The notes under the pieces: generated by a model
Database searches by the model: none
What the model was told of the DNA's origin: nothing
The model's input: the letters and a program-made list of their open reading frames with translations, nothing else
Position numbers and translations under genes: made by a program
In this document: positions 26,157-35,502 of the stretch, one piece after another
How positions within the stretch are numbered: position 1 is the stretch's first letter
How the letters are laid out: each line of letters starts with the position of its first letter
Source: Segatella oris
GTDB lineage: Bacteria; Bacteroidota; Bacteroidia; Bacteroidales; Bacteroidaceae
Assembly: GCF_900637655.1 (NCBI RefSeq)
Contig: NZ_LR134384.1
Coordinates: 1,612,001 to 1,676,000 of the forward strand
Direction of reading: 5' to 3'
Length of the DNA stretch: 64,000 bases

Positions 26157-26511
26157 TCTCAGCAAATATGATTAACGACACAATTGCCTAACTTTGCACT
26201 TGCGTATAGAATCCGCCAGTTGTATTTTGAGGTGAAAGAACTTTAAAGTGAACTCAAGTATGATTGGATTAAATTAAACTCGATACTCTTTCTCGGCTTA
26301 TAGAGAATACATTTTCCTGATTGAGAAAAAGAACTTGCTGTGAAAGACTGATGCCATTAAGAATAGGAGAAACTTGCAGGATGATTAATTCTGTCACTTT
26401 TATCTTTTGACATTACAAAAGGCTTCACCGTCTTTCTCTGCTTCACTTATGCGTAGATATATTCCTTATTTCCCGTTCAGCTTATCCCCAGAATCGAAGA
26501 AGTTTTAAAAG
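26157..26511. other. Gene-free stretch beside IS256 element 2
   Basis: About 350 AT-rich bases between the IS256 right end and the small-RNA terminator. I see no coding frame, repeat array or promoter in it. Confidence 0.5.
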
Positions 26512-26598
26512 AAAAAAGCGATGACCTTCACAGGTAACCGCTCCAAATCTTCAATAGGTATTAGTCTTCTTTAAGGTAAAAAGATTGTTTTCAGGATA
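26512..26598 (-). ncRNA. Candidate small RNA, about 87 nt, with its own promoter and terminator
   Basis: A full consensus promoter reads leftward into this stretch, and a terminator hairpin closes it: AGCGGTTACCT (26532-26542) with AGGTCATCGCT (26517-26527), GTGA loop, one G-U and one mismatch, then a T run. No coding frame is seen between. An internal AATCTT/AAGATT pair may form a second stem. It does not clearly match a family I can recall; a divergent 6S RNA is possible. It is separated from the M6 protease gene by about 100 bases and reads the same way as that gene but downstream of it. Confidence 0.55.
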
Positions 26599-26604
26599 AC
26601 GATA

Positions 26605-26635
26605 CAAAGGTAAAGCTTTTTTTTGGATTACCAAA
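26605..26635 (-). promoter_or_regulatory. Consensus promoter of the candidate small RNA
   Basis: On the minus strand, TTTG (26632-26635), exactly 19 bases, then TACCTTTG (26605-26612). No gene start follows on this strand for over 500 bases, which leaves an RNA as the product. Confidence 0.75.
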
Positions 26636-26725
26636 TGTTTCGCAATTTTTTTTGATAAAAAATCTTATTATTATCATTTGGCGAGTGAAAATTGGTAGAA
26701 ATATCATCTCACTCCTTTTGTTATT

Positions 26726-28435
26726 TTATTTCACAACAATCTTTTTATGATTGATGATGTAGATACCTTTGTGTAATTTCTCTGTATTTGTTCCTAAATA
26801 TCTGCCGTCAAGAGTGAATATTCGGTGGTCTTCTTGTGCATTGACCGTTGGAGAGTGAATGCCGGCCGGATGTTTGTAATCAGCAATGTATCTAAATGTA
26901 ACTTTCCCGTCTTCACTGATGCTGATATTGTCAAGCGCTTGGTTTACCTTATAATAATTAGCGTTGAGTGTTGTCTTTTCATTTATATCGCCTTGCGAAT
27001 ACCACCAAAAGTTTGGTATGTTAGCGTCGAAGTTCAGCTTTTTTACATTGGATGTGCCTGGGAATACATCGCCTTTGAGTTGTTCCAAGTATTTGCGTTG
27101 TTCCTGCTTATTCAGTTCTTTATAGTTAGGTTCAGTGCTTTCGTGTCGTTGAATCTTATAAGATGACATGCAAAGTCCATCGGCTGGAACAACTGCAATA
27201 CGTGGTTTGCCTGGTGTATTGTTCGGGTAATCGCCCATGTTAACTTTATCATAGTCCCAAACTTTATATACCAATAGCCCTTTGTTACTTGCACCTTTAT
27301 ACCAATCTGTTTGGATGATATTCTCTAAAAGAAAGTATTCATCCTTGTCATTAGGGTTTGTTATCTTATAAACAACACCTCCGTCATTAGCTGTCTGCTC
27401 CATTGTCATGCTACTTTCTGTTGTCAGTAATTGAATGTTTACAGGCCAGTTCATCTGTTTTTTCTCCCATGCAGTGTAGGGCATTGGTATAAAACCACCA
27501 TTACCAGCATATTCACCTCCATCCATTAAATCCCAGAATTCCATTTCCTGATTATTTAGATAAGCTGATGATGTGAGAGGGTAGATATCGGGTAATCCCA
27601 TGGCATGAGAAAACTCATGGCAAGTAACACCAATACTATTGATTTGCATTGTATGGTCTTGTGCATTGGCACGATGTCTGATGAGACTAGGAAAGAGTTC
27701 TGCTCCAATACTGAAATTGTAGACATTTTTATTTCCAATTTTCAGTGAAGCATCATTGATGACACTTGTACATGCCCATACTGATGTTGCACCTCCACCA
27801 TTGTTTTGGCCTAAGCCGGCATAAACTACGTAAACACAATCTATGTATCCATCGTTGTTTGAATCTAATCGGTCAATGTTAGTGACCATGGTCTTTACTT
27901 GATTTATGGCATCTCGTACGAGATCCTGTGGGCGTTCATCATCTCTGTTGTTGGCTTTCTTTCCTCCATAGTAGGTCATGTAGTTTGGCAAGTCAATAGG
28001 TCCATAGATATCGAAAACCGGTTCAAAGGCTCCACGGCTTGTGGCTTTGAAGTATTGTGACACGCTTCCATAATTTTCATCATTGCCGTTTCCTCGATCT
28101 GAAATAGCGCCTGGTGCATTAAAGAAGTCGTAGAAAGCTTCCTTGGGGTCTTTTACTTGAAACTTCACATCCTTGAAGTTGGCAAGGATAACGAGGATAT
28201 GAGGCTTTCCCGTATGAGGAGTATAGCGTGTATTAGGATCGATGGCTCGTGTCTTGACTCCCTGAAAATTGTCGGGATGTTTGCGGGGAGTTATGAGTTG
28301 TGCCTCTGCACTTCCCAATACAGGTACAGGTACCATTTTCCCGTCATATCTTCTAACAAGTGTTGTGTTCTCTTGGTCTGCATGGCTTGAAAGTGATGAT
28401 GCCATTAAGCAAACTGCAAGTAAAAATGTCTTCAT
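26726..28435 (-). CDS. Secreted M6-family metalloprotease with C-terminal sorting-like domain
   Basis: A 569-residue exported protease. A signal peptide (residues 1-19) is followed by the M6 domain with the zinc motif HEFSHAMGLPD (H273, E274, H277, D283) and the Met-turn region MEFWDLMDGG. The C-terminal 60 residues (IFTLDGRYLGTNTEKLHKGIYIINHKKIVVK) have the beta-strand and KGIYI pattern of type IX secretion (Por) sorting domains. It is probably delivered to the surface or medium and may degrade host proteins. It stands alone on the minus strand. Confidence 0.9.
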   Translation of the reverse strand: MKTFLLAVCLMASSLSSHADQENTTLVRRYDGKMVPVPVLGSAEAQLITPRKHPDNFQGVKTRAIDPNTRYTPHTGKPHILVILANFKDVKFQVKDPKEAFYDFFNAPGAISDRGNGNDENYGSVSQYFKATSRGAFEPVFDIYGPIDLPNYMTYYGGKKANNRDDERPQDLVRDAINQVKTMVTNIDRLDSNNDGYIDCVYVVYAGLGQNNGGGATSVWACTSVINDASLKIGNKNVYNFSIGAELFPSLIRHRANAQDHTMQINSIGVTCHEFSHAMGLPDIYPLTSSAYLNNQEMEFWDLMDGGEYAGNGGFIPMPYTAWEKKQMNWPVNIQLLTTESSMTMEQTANDGGVVYKITNPNDKDEYFLLENIIQTDWYKGASNKGLLVYKVWDYDKVNMGDYPNNTPGKPRIAVVPADGLCMSSYKIQRHESTEPNYKELNKQEQRKYLEQLKGDVFPGTSNVKKLNFDANIPNFWWYSQGDINEKTTLNANYYKVNQALDNISISEDGKVTFRYIADYKHPAGIHSPTVNAQEDHRIFTLDGRYLGTNTEKLHKGIYIINHKKIVVK

Positions 28436-28489
28436 TATTGTAATTTTGTATTGTTGTTAATCTTAAGTGGTAGGGATAAATGAGGGTGT

Positions 28490-29278
28490 TTACCTGAAAA
28501 AATACTGTCCTTTATTTCGCGTTTGTTTGCCGAATTCAATGGCATGATGCGGGCAATAATGGTAGCAGGCAAAGCAGGTAAGACAACTGTTGTTGTGTTT
28601 CCACACGGGAATTTGACCATGTCCTCCTTCAATATTGGATGTTGGACAGACATTGGCACAGATACCACATTTTACACAACGCTGCTTCTCGACATGGAAA
28701 GGCTTGTCTGTAATGAGCCTGTTTACGAAATAAGAACCTAAAATCTTACTGTTAATCCATGGCCAATGACTCAGATACATGCGGTTTACACAATGCTCAC
28801 GGTCGTAAATCTGCCCGCAATAAGTTTGCAACAACGCCGTTGCCTGCTGTCGTTTCTCTGTTGCAACCTCCCTGGTATCTACATTCATGAAAGGCAGTCC
28901 AACATAGGTGTTAGGCATTTTCAATGAGAAAGTGGCATGCGTATGTAGTCCGATTGTTGCAAGATCTTCGTTAAGATAGTCCATAGCCTGTCCGATATCA
29001 TCGCCTGCAGTGCATAGTGCATAGCAATAGTGTGCAGAAAGTGAGTCTGAATGTTGACATGCAGTCAGCTTCAGATTTCCGATAAACTTCCTGACGAATA
29101 GTGGTGGGCGCCAGCCATGAATAGGAAACATGAAGCCAATACGCTCATCTCTTTCCAAGGTATAAGCATATTGGCTTTTTACAACATCAGGAATAGAATA
29201 GAGTTTCTCTCCTGTGATTTGAGCAACTTTCCGAGCTACCCAACGAGTGTTTCCTGTTGCAGAAAAGTAAAATATCAT
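28490..29278 (-). CDS. EFR1-family ferrodoxin (flavodoxin-like plus two 4Fe-4S clusters)
   Basis: A 262-residue protein with an N-terminal flavodoxin-like fold (MIFYFSATGNTRWVARKVA) and a C-terminal ferredoxin with two clusters, CVKCGICANVCP and CLTCFACYHYCP. This is the EFR1 layout common in anaerobes. It likely carries electrons between FMN and FeS centres in the cytosol; partners are unknown. Its ATG overlaps the end of the DUF1573 gene by four bases. Confidence 0.9.
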   Translation of the reverse strand: MIFYFSATGNTRWVARKVAQITGEKLYSIPDVVKSQYAYTLERDERIGFMFPIHGWRPPLFVRKFIGNLKLTACQHSDSLSAHYCYALCTAGDDIGQAMDYLNEDLATIGLHTHATFSLKMPNTYVGLPFMNVDTREVATEKRQQATALLQTYCGQIYDREHCVNRMYLSHWPWINSKILGSYFVNRLITDKPFHVEKQRCVKCGICANVCPTSNIEGGHGQIPVWKHNNSCLTCFACYHYCPHHAIEFGKQTRNKGQYFFR

Positions 29279-29670
29279 TTATTTTCTGATTCGGTCATTA
29301 CTCCTTCAATATAAAGACGAGTCATTTCAGTTTTGGCATTACTGTGAACGGTAATACTCTTCTTGAAATGTCCGGCAAACAGTGTGGAACCATTATAAGT
29401 GACCTTGATTTCTCCTTTTTGTCCTGGCATGATAGGCGTCTTAGTGTAAGTAGGAACCGTACAACCACAACTTGCCATTGCCTGATTAATGACCAAAGGG
29501 GCGTCTCCGGTGTTTGTGAACACGAAAACGGTTTGACGAACAGGATTACTTTTTGGGAAAGTCCCAAGGTCAATAGTTACCTTGTCGAATTTAATCTCTG
29601 CCTGTTTCTGGGCAGATGCCATTGTAAAGAATGACATAAGCATGAATGCTATAGCTAATAATTTCTTCAT
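29275..29670 (-). CDS. DUF1573 periplasmic protein
   Basis: A 131-residue protein starting at ATG 29670 (MKKLLAIAFML); the frame extension to 29715 lies upstream of the likely signal peptide. After the signal it is a single Ig-like DUF1573 domain: DLGTFPKSNPVRQTVFVFTNTGDAPLVI, then the conserved ASCGCTVPTY and PGQKGEIKVTYN. A TATTTTTG box at 29700-29707 (minus) is 30 bases upstream. Function unknown, possibly redox or metal-linked because of the CGC motif. Confidence 0.88.
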   Translation of the reverse strand: MKKLLAIAFMLMSFFTMASAQKQAEIKFDKVTIDLGTFPKSNPVRQTVFVFTNTGDAPLVINQAMASCGCTVPTYTKTPIMPGQKGEIKVTYNGSTLFAGHFKKSITVHSNAKTEMTRLYIEGVMTESENK

Positions 29671-29799
29671 ATTCCTCTCTATTAATATTGAATTATGTGC
29701 AAAAATACGAAACATTTTGAATTCTTACCTTTTATATATAAGAATTTTATAGATTATTAATCAAATTCTTTCACTTTCATTGAGTTTTTTTCTCGTGTG

Positions 29800-31464
29800 C
29801 TAATGTTTAGGAAACAAAAGCTCATAGTCTCTTTTCAAGGCGGGATGAGTCCATGTTTCCGGCACAAAATGCCAGTTGTTATGAGGTTGGGCATCTATTA
29901 TTTTGTGATGTTCTATATACTCCATGATAATACTTCTTTGATCTTTTGAACTGATGAATTCAATTCTCTGGGAAATCTCTTGCAATGGAATTCCTGCACC
30001 ACGTGTCAGTAATTCTCCTCCGCCATTGCCTCGATAACTATTCATGGCAACGCGATATGTTCTGTTTTCTTCAAAGGATTGTCCATTAGACATACGGAGA
30101 ATATGTACTTTTTGTCCATCGGGTTGTGTGACATCAACTTCATAATCAATGCCGGCAGCAGTGTCGAAGTTGAATGCAAGATTATGCCAATGCCAATGAC
30201 CATCGGTTTCTTGGTCCATAAGCATAATGTGGTCATTTGGGTTTTGCATGGTTGTAACCCATTGATCATAACTCATTTCTAATAATAATCGTACTTCCTT
30301 ACCGGTCATTCTGACTACATAGAGCTGATTTTCATACGTATAAAGATTAAAAAGATCACTCACATGAATATCTCCTTCGTGTATACATGCATCGAATTTC
30401 AAAGGAGCATTGAGTGAAATGTCGGCTCCTGTAAAGTCTAATTGAATATCGTGTATGAGATCAGAGAATGCAGATGAACCGAAAAAGCTGTCGCGAGTAT
30501 AGATAGAATGTGTAAAGGTTCCAATCTTTCGACCGACATATTGCTTCACTTTCTCTATGTCAGAAGAGAAGTGTTCCATGAAAGTCTGATCAATTTTTTC
30601 ATTATCAATATTCACAAGTTGGGCATCTGTTGATGCCAAATGTATTTGTCCTTGCGGACTTTTCTCAAAGTTTAAGCTGCATTCACTGATGTAATGTGCA
30701 TTACTTGAAGGATTGATGATATAAATCTTTCTCCCATCCTTTTCAATACATTCTCTTTTTAATCTATGGTCGTGTCCACAGAGGATGAGGTCAACACCTG
30801 ATACTTTTTGTGCTGTTTTTATACTTTCATTTTCATTGCCATTTGTATCTTGAATTCCCCCTTCAAAGCCCGAATGAAAGAGTCCGATGACTGCATCTGC
30901 ATGTTCAATCTCACGTACATGTTTCACCCATTTTGCCATACAGCTTGGTATATCCAGAAAAGTCATGCCCTGCCACAGGTTTTCATGCAGCCAATAGGGG
31001 ATGCTTGGAGTCAGCATACCGATAAAAGCAATCCTTATTCCTGCTATTTCCCGGATTGCATACGGCTTGAAGTAAGGCTTTAATGAATTGTTACAAACAA
31101 TATTAGCTGCAAGGATATCATAATTTGCTTCAGCTGCATATTTGTCGTAAACAGCATGTCCTGTTTCGATATCGTGATTTCCTATGGTCTGCAAATCATA
31201 CCCAAGGACATTCATAACACGCGCTGCAACATTTTCCATAGACGGCTGCACATAATTGCAATAATAGCATGAAGGCTGTCCTTGCAGCACATCTCCGCCA
31301 TCTACAAGCAATAAATGTTGGTCGTATTTACAGCGCATTTGCTTCACGTATGATGCTATGCGTGCCATAGAGCCCTTGCAGGGATGCCCCTCAATAAAGT
31401 CAAAAGGGAAGAAGCATCCATGTATATCGGTTGTATGGAGTATCTTAATCGTGAATTTACTCAT
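29800..31464 (-). CDS. 5'-nucleotidase/2',3'-cyclic phosphodiesterase-like metallophosphoesterase
   Basis: A 554-residue protein with the two-domain UshA/CpdB layout. The metal-site motifs are LHTTDIHGC, LVDGGDVLQG, TIGNHDIE, GLFHSGFE and LCGHDHRL. The C-terminal domain ends with MNSYRGNGGGELLTRGAG. There is no signal peptide at the chosen start, unusual for a family that is mostly periplasmic. The gene overlaps the upstream glycosyltransferase end by 8 bases, so it is likely translated with it. Confidence 0.88.
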   Translation of the reverse strand: MSKFTIKILHTTDIHGCFFPFDFIEGHPCKGSMARIASYVKQMRCKYDQHLLLVDGGDVLQGQPSCYYCNYVQPSMENVAARVMNVLGYDLQTIGNHDIETGHAVYDKYAAEANYDILAANIVCNNSLKPYFKPYAIREIAGIRIAFIGMLTPSIPYWLHENLWQGMTFLDIPSCMAKWVKHVREIEHADAVIGLFHSGFEGGIQDTNGNENESIKTAQKVSGVDLILCGHDHRLKRECIEKDGRKIYIINPSSNAHYISECSLNFEKSPQGQIHLASTDAQLVNIDNEKIDQTFMEHFSSDIEKVKQYVGRKIGTFTHSIYTRDSFFGSSAFSDLIHDIQLDFTGADISLNAPLKFDACIHEGDIHVSDLFNLYTYENQLYVVRMTGKEVRLLLEMSYDQWVTTMQNPNDHIMLMDQETDGHWHWHNLAFNFDTAAGIDYEVDVTQPDGQKVHILRMSNGQSFEENRTYRVAMNSYRGNGGGELLTRGAGIPLQEISQRIEFISSKDQRSIIMEYIEHHKIIDAQPHNNWHFVPETWTHPALKRDYELLFPKH

Positions 31465-32539
31465 ATATTCCGATATATTTCCGAGCTATATTTACATAGT
31501 CATGATGCCGCTCAATATAGGCGATACTCTCACGTTTGAGCGTGTCAATACGCTCTGGGTGAAGCACTAATTGTTTGAGAACGTGATACACACTGTCTTC
31601 ATTGGGTTGTACATTCATAATGGGCCGAAGCTCCGTTTCGCCTAAAATCTCATAGTTTTCAGGTTCTCCGCCACCAATACAGATAAGTCCTCTATTCATA
31701 GCTTCCAATGAATTCATAGACGGAGTGTAGCTGTAGAGCTGATCAAGAATGGCATCGCATCCCTCCATCATTTTGACATAATCAGCAAAAGGAATGCTTT
31801 CTGCAATTTTCAGAACGATTTTTTCAGGATATTCTTGTGCTATCTTTTGTGCAGCCTTGAGCATGATATCCGTTCCTTTGTAGGCACTCCGTTCCTTGTT
31901 TATACCGATAAAGAGGTGGAGTTTGCCCTCAAATGGCCGAGGAAACCGATGAAGTGGAACAATGGGAAATGGGCAGAAGCTGGTTTTCTCAGGAAAAATG
32001 GGATGATAACAAGCCCAATATTCATAAAGCCCGGCAACGATATGGTCACAGTCTTTCGCTATATATTGGCACAATTCTGCTTTTGGTGTTCCTATCCAAT
32101 CCTTTATATATTGCTGTGACTCCTGGTCTTTTCGTATGCTTTTCCCTATATTGAAGTCACTGTATCGCAAAGGGAAGCGTGTTATACACTCATGAACCCA
32201 ATAGTAATCCATGCCAAAGGCCCCTAAGACAGTATGACGGTTATGTTTTCGCAGATAGTTGTAGAAGAAGCGAAGTCGCTCTGCTTTCAGCTCGAAAAAC
32301 ATGGGGTTGATGAGTTGAACTATGTCATAGCCACGCAGTTTTGGAAGTAGAAAGAGCAGACGGGCATAGAGTCTTACACCACCAAGTCGGCCTTTTGGCC
32401 GACTGACATCTATGTCGCGCGGATAGTTTTTCCAGAAATCTCCGTTGGAAACAACCGTGACTTCATGCCCCAACTTGCGCAAACCTTGCGCCAAAGTTGC
32501 ATGTACATTACTGTATTCTCCTAACAGAAGTATTTTCAT
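31457..32539 (-). CDS. Glycosyltransferase, GT-B fold
   Basis: A 360-residue GT-B protein. The start MKILLLGEYSNVHATLAQGLRKLGHEV is the N-terminal Rossmann strand and the loop that holds the acceptor. The C-terminal half has FIGINKERSAYKGTDIMLKAA and the donor-site segment SYTPSMNSLEAMNRGLICIGGGEPEN. It overlaps both neighbours by a few bases, forming a tight three-gene unit with the GT2 gene and the phosphoesterase. Probably acts in surface glycan synthesis; donor and acceptor unknown. Confidence 0.85.
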   Translation of the reverse strand: MKILLLGEYSNVHATLAQGLRKLGHEVTVVSNGDFWKNYPRDIDVSRPKGRLGGVRLYARLLFLLPKLRGYDIVQLINPMFFELKAERLRFFYNYLRKHNRHTVLGAFGMDYYWVHECITRFPLRYSDFNIGKSIRKDQESQQYIKDWIGTPKAELCQYIAKDCDHIVAGLYEYWACYHPIFPEKTSFCPFPIVPLHRFPRPFEGKLHLFIGINKERSAYKGTDIMLKAAQKIAQEYPEKIVLKIAESIPFADYVKMMEGCDAILDQLYSYTPSMNSLEAMNRGLICIGGGEPENYEILGETELRPIMNVQPNEDSVYHVLKQLVLHPERIDTLKRESIAYIERHHDYVNIARKYIGIYE

Positions 32540-33522
32540 AGAAGCGTTGTTGCAATGATAATTCTGCGCCCCCAGCTACTTTTACAGAGCTTTTGAAAGA
32601 CTCGATACTTGGCTGTATAGTTCTTTTCGGGCAGAGGAAACAGACCATGAGCACGCAACCTTTCGCATGTTTCTTCAAGTCTTGACAGGCTATGTGTCAG
32701 TCGGGCCGTGTTATAAAGATGATCCATGGAAAGTTGTGCTATGCGCCGTTGCAGGGCAAACTGCTTCGATTGAGGAAGTGTGTTGAGTTGTTCTTGCAGG
32801 TGAAGGATAATTTTTTCTGTGTTCTCGAGCCTTTGAATGCGACTGCGTTTATCGTGTTGATGCAGCACAGAAGCCTTGTGTTGTCGATAGAAATAGCTCT
32901 TAGCCGACGTTGCGAAAAGACGGTCGGCATGCAACATCAACTGTGCAGTAAACTCTTCATCTTCGGCATAATAGTTCATGTCGGAGCGGAAACGAAGCCC
33001 TTGCAACATGTCTTTCTTGAAAATATAACACCACGAAGCTCCTCTTATGTTGTGTGACTGCATATAGGCTGCACCGGTAAAAGGCCCTTCAATATCTTCG
33101 GTAATGGTGACTGAAGGCGAGTATGCTACATCGAAAACTATCATGTCCGGATTATGGTATCTGGCGATATCTAAGCAATGTTCATAGGTCGGTTGCAGCA
33201 GATAATCATCTCCGTCAATCAGTTGTATGTATTTTCCTTTGGCCATGTCTATACCCCGGTTTCGCGATCTGCTAATTCCCTGATTGGGTTGGCGCACATA
33301 GATGATATCATCACAAATATCAAGCAGTGTGCTGATAGCAGGCGTGTCGCTTCCGTCATCAATCACAATAATCTCCCGACTGTCATTGCTGAGCGACAAA
33401 TTGCGTATGCTGTCTATGCATGAACGGAGCATTGTCGGGTCGGTATTGAATGTCGGGATGATGAAGCTCACCAATGGAGTCTTGTCATATTTTCGTAAGT
33501 CTTGCGAGTTGGGCATAGTCAT
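32536..33522 (-). CDS. Family 2 glycosyltransferase
   Basis: A GT-A enzyme of about 328 residues. LVSFIIPTFNTDPTMLRSCIDSI and IIVIDDGSD are the nucleotide-binding part, and LIDGDDYLLQPTYEHCL holds the DXD-type metal motif. Positions 33516 and 33522 are both possible ATG starts. The earlier ATG at 33537 overlaps the -7 box and cannot be used from that promoter. First gene of the glycosyltransferase unit. Confidence 0.9.
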   Translation of the reverse strand: MTMPNSQDLRKYDKTPLVSFIIPTFNTDPTMLRSCIDSIRNLSLSNDSREIIVIDDGSDTPAISTLLDICDDIIYVRQPNQGISRSRNRGIDMAKGKYIQLIDGDDYLLQPTYEHCLDIARYHNPDMIVFDVAYSPSVTITEDIEGPFTGAAYMQSHNIRGASWCYIFKKDMLQGLRFRSDMNYYAEDEEFTAQLMLHADRLFATSAKSYFYRQHKASVLHQHDKRSRIQRLENTEKIILHLQEQLNTLPQSKQFALQRRIAQLSMDHLYNTARLTHSLSRLEETCERLRAHGLFPLPEKNYTAKYRVFQKLCKSSWGRRIIIATTLL

Positions 33523-33534
33523 GATTTTGTGGAA

Positions 33535-33565
33535 CAAATATAAGAAAAAATCTCTCTGCGGCCAA
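33535..33565 (-). promoter_or_regulatory. Promoter of the glycosyltransferase unit
   Basis: On the minus strand, TTG (33563-33565), 20 bases, TATATTTG (33535-33542). Transcription would begin within a few bases of the ATG at 33522. Confidence 0.65.
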
Positions 33566-33703
33566 GAATAAGCCGATTTTATTTTGAAAGGGGAGCGTTT
33601 GTAGCTTTAATAGCGAGAAACTTTAAGCTTTAATCATGCCCTTAGAAACTAGTGGTTATTATCAAATATAACGCATGAAACTGTTGATTTAATTTACTAT
33701 TGA

Positions 33704-33735
33704 TTTGCATTTGCCTCTAAAATTTATTATCTTTG
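33704..33735 (+). promoter_or_regulatory. Orphan consensus promoter
   Basis: TTTG (33704-33707), 20 bases, TATCTTTG (33728-33735). The next gene on this strand starts 730 bases away and has its own -7 box, so this promoter may make a short RNA. No clear terminator is seen; the first 100 bases include CGAAA/TTTCG and GGCC/GGCC pairings. Confidence 0.5.
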
Positions 33736-33819
33736 CCAAGGGGAAGAATGCGAAAGTGTTTTTCCTTTTTTCGTTTATAGGCCGCGGACAGACAATGAAA
33801 GCATGCAAATGGCCTGATA

Positions 33820-33925
33820 ATCTAAGTCAGATTACATTCTGAAGTGCGTCAAATCAGTGTGTAAAGTGACTTGTTTTGCAGATAAATATGAGGCATATTG
33901 TACCATGAAATGATGCAGATGAGTA
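33820..33925 (+). repeat. 22-bp-period intergenic repeat array D (degenerate)
   Basis: Related hexamers stand on a 22-base grid at 33828 (CAGATT), 33850 (CAAATC), 33894 (CATATT) and 33916 (CAGATG); the position at 33872 has decayed. The second unit contains GTGCGTCAAATCA. Confidence 0.6.
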
Positions 33926-34403
33926 AATAATTTGTTGTTTACGGAAAAACAGAACAATGCAAGATAACTTTTATTGTAATGTTTTCTGATTATTTTTTAT
34001 TATTTTTTGGAGCGAGATAAAGAGTCAATCTAAATGAAATATCAGTGCAGTACGATATACCTGGAAAAGCTATATAAATCGGGAGAACAAAGAAATGTAG
34101 AACTTTAGAACTTCAAAATTTCTTTTCTATAGATAGATGAAGTAATTTCGTATGAAATGTTTCAATCTGTCGACAGCATTCTTTATAGTGGAAGATGAGT
34201 CGCAGGCAGGGTGTGCCTTTCGCTATGAAAAGACAAAAACAGAGGTGAAATAAACTAAAACTATGGTTTGCACAACTGATTTTATAGATTTTGTATGCCC
34301 GCAACTTGAGGGTGTGGGATAGTGAACTTGCTTTGTTTCGATGAAGTTTCAATAAAAAAAACAATTTCTTTTTGTTTTATTTTCCAAATTCATAAATAAT
34401 TAC

Positions 34404-34411
34404 TACATTTG
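34404..34411 (+). promoter_or_regulatory. -7 element of kdgK
   Basis: TACATTTG is 54 bases upstream of the kdgK start; a weak -33 match (TTTC, 34381-34384) stands 19 bases before it. Confidence 0.5.
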
Positions 34412-34464
34412 CGTTGACAAACATATTAATTAATCTATCATCAGATAAAACAAGTAGAATCAAA

Positions 34465-35487
34465 ATGAGTAAAATCGTTACATTGGGTGAAATCATGCTT
34501 CGCCTATCGCCAAAGGGTAATTATCGCTTTGTCCAGAGTGACTCTTTTCAGGTTATTCCGGGTGGCGGTGAAGCTAATGTGGCCGTCAGCCTTGCAAATT
34601 ATGGACATGCTTCTTACTTCGTATCGAAGCTTCCGGCTCATGAAATTGGTCAGATAGCCGTGAATGGTTTGCGCCGCTATGGTGTCAACACAGATTATAT
34701 TGTGCGTGGCGGGGATAGAGTAGGGCTTTATTATGCGGAGACCGGTGCAAGCATGCGTCCTTCAAAAGTCATTTATGATAGGGCTAACAGTGCCATTGCA
34801 GAGGCAGATCCTTCAGATTTCAACTTTGATGAAATCATGGAGGGTGCAGATTGGTTCCATTGGAGTGGCATCACTCCTGCAATCAGTGATAAGGCTGCAG
34901 AGCTTACCCGATTGGCTTGTGAAGCAGCCAAACGCCATCATGTAACAGTTTCGGTAGACCTGAATTTCCGTAAGAAGCTGTGGACATCAGAGAAGGCAAT
35001 CGCTGTGATGCGTCCTTTAATGAAATATGTAGACGTATGTATCGGCAATGAAGAAGATGCACAGTTGTGCCTTGGTTTCAAGCCGGATGCCGATGTTGAG
35101 GGTGGAAAGACCGATGCAGAAGGCTACTATGGCATATTCAAGGGCATGATGAAGGAGTTTGGTTTCAAATATGTTGTCTCCACATTACGCGAAAGTTTCT
35201 CTGCTACTCACAATGGTTGGAAAGCACTGATCTATGATGGTAAGGAATTTTATCAAAGTAAGCATTACGACATCAACCCCATCATCGATCGTGTTGGTGG
35301 TGGTGATTCTTTCTCTGGCGGTTTAATTCATGGCATGCTTACCTACAAGGAACAAGCTAAGGCTTTGGAATTTGCAGTAGCAGCAAGTGCATTGAAGCAT
35401 ACTATTCCTGGCGATTTCAACGTGGTTTCAACTTCAGAAGTGGAGAGTTTAGCCGGTGGTAATGCCAATGGCCGTGTTCAACGATAA
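34465..35487 (+). CDS. kdgK: 2-keto-3-deoxygluconate kinase (PfkB family)
   Basis: A 340-residue sugar kinase starting at ATG 34465; a TTG 51 bases earlier in frame is unlikely. The PfkB motifs are IPGGGEANVAVSLA (about residue 31) and RVGGGDSFSGGL, with catalytic Asp281. It phosphorylates KDG to KDPG in the breakdown of hexuronates and pectin-type sugars. The aldolase gene follows after 15 bases, so the two steps are in one operon. Confidence 0.93.
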   Translation: MSKIVTLGEIMLRLSPKGNYRFVQSDSFQVIPGGGEANVAVSLANYGHASYFVSKLPAHEIGQIAVNGLRRYGVNTDYIVRGGDRVGLYYAETGASMRPSKVIYDRANSAIAEADPSDFNFDEIMEGADWFHWSGITPAISDKAAELTRLACEAAKRHHVTVSVDLNFRKKLWTSEKAIAVMRPLMKYVDVCIGNEEDAQLCLGFKPDADVEGGKTDAEGYYGIFKGMMKEFGFKYVVSTLRESFSATHNGWKALIYDGKEFYQSKHYDINPIIDRVGGGDSFSGGLIHGMLTYKEQAKALEFAVAASALKHTIPGDFNVVSTSEVESLAGGNANGRVQR

Positions 35488-35502
35488 TTTTAGATAAAAG
35501 AA

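Larger units (their letters stand above)
33566..34403. other. Long intergenic region between the glycosyltransferase unit and kdgK
   Basis: About 840 AT-rich bases. It holds an orphan promoter, repeat array D, and a hairpin TAATCT-AAGTC-AGATTA near 33.82 kb. A minus-strand frame at 34113-34364 has no recognisable protein features and I do not call it. Confidence 0.6.

Noticed and set aside
33742..33900. Riboswitch after the orphan promoter
   Set aside because: I could not find a conserved riboswitch core, and no gene follows closely.
34113..34364. An 83-codon minus-strand frame in the gap before kdgK
   Set aside because: No domain, signal or promoter; its composition looks like translated AT-rich noise.
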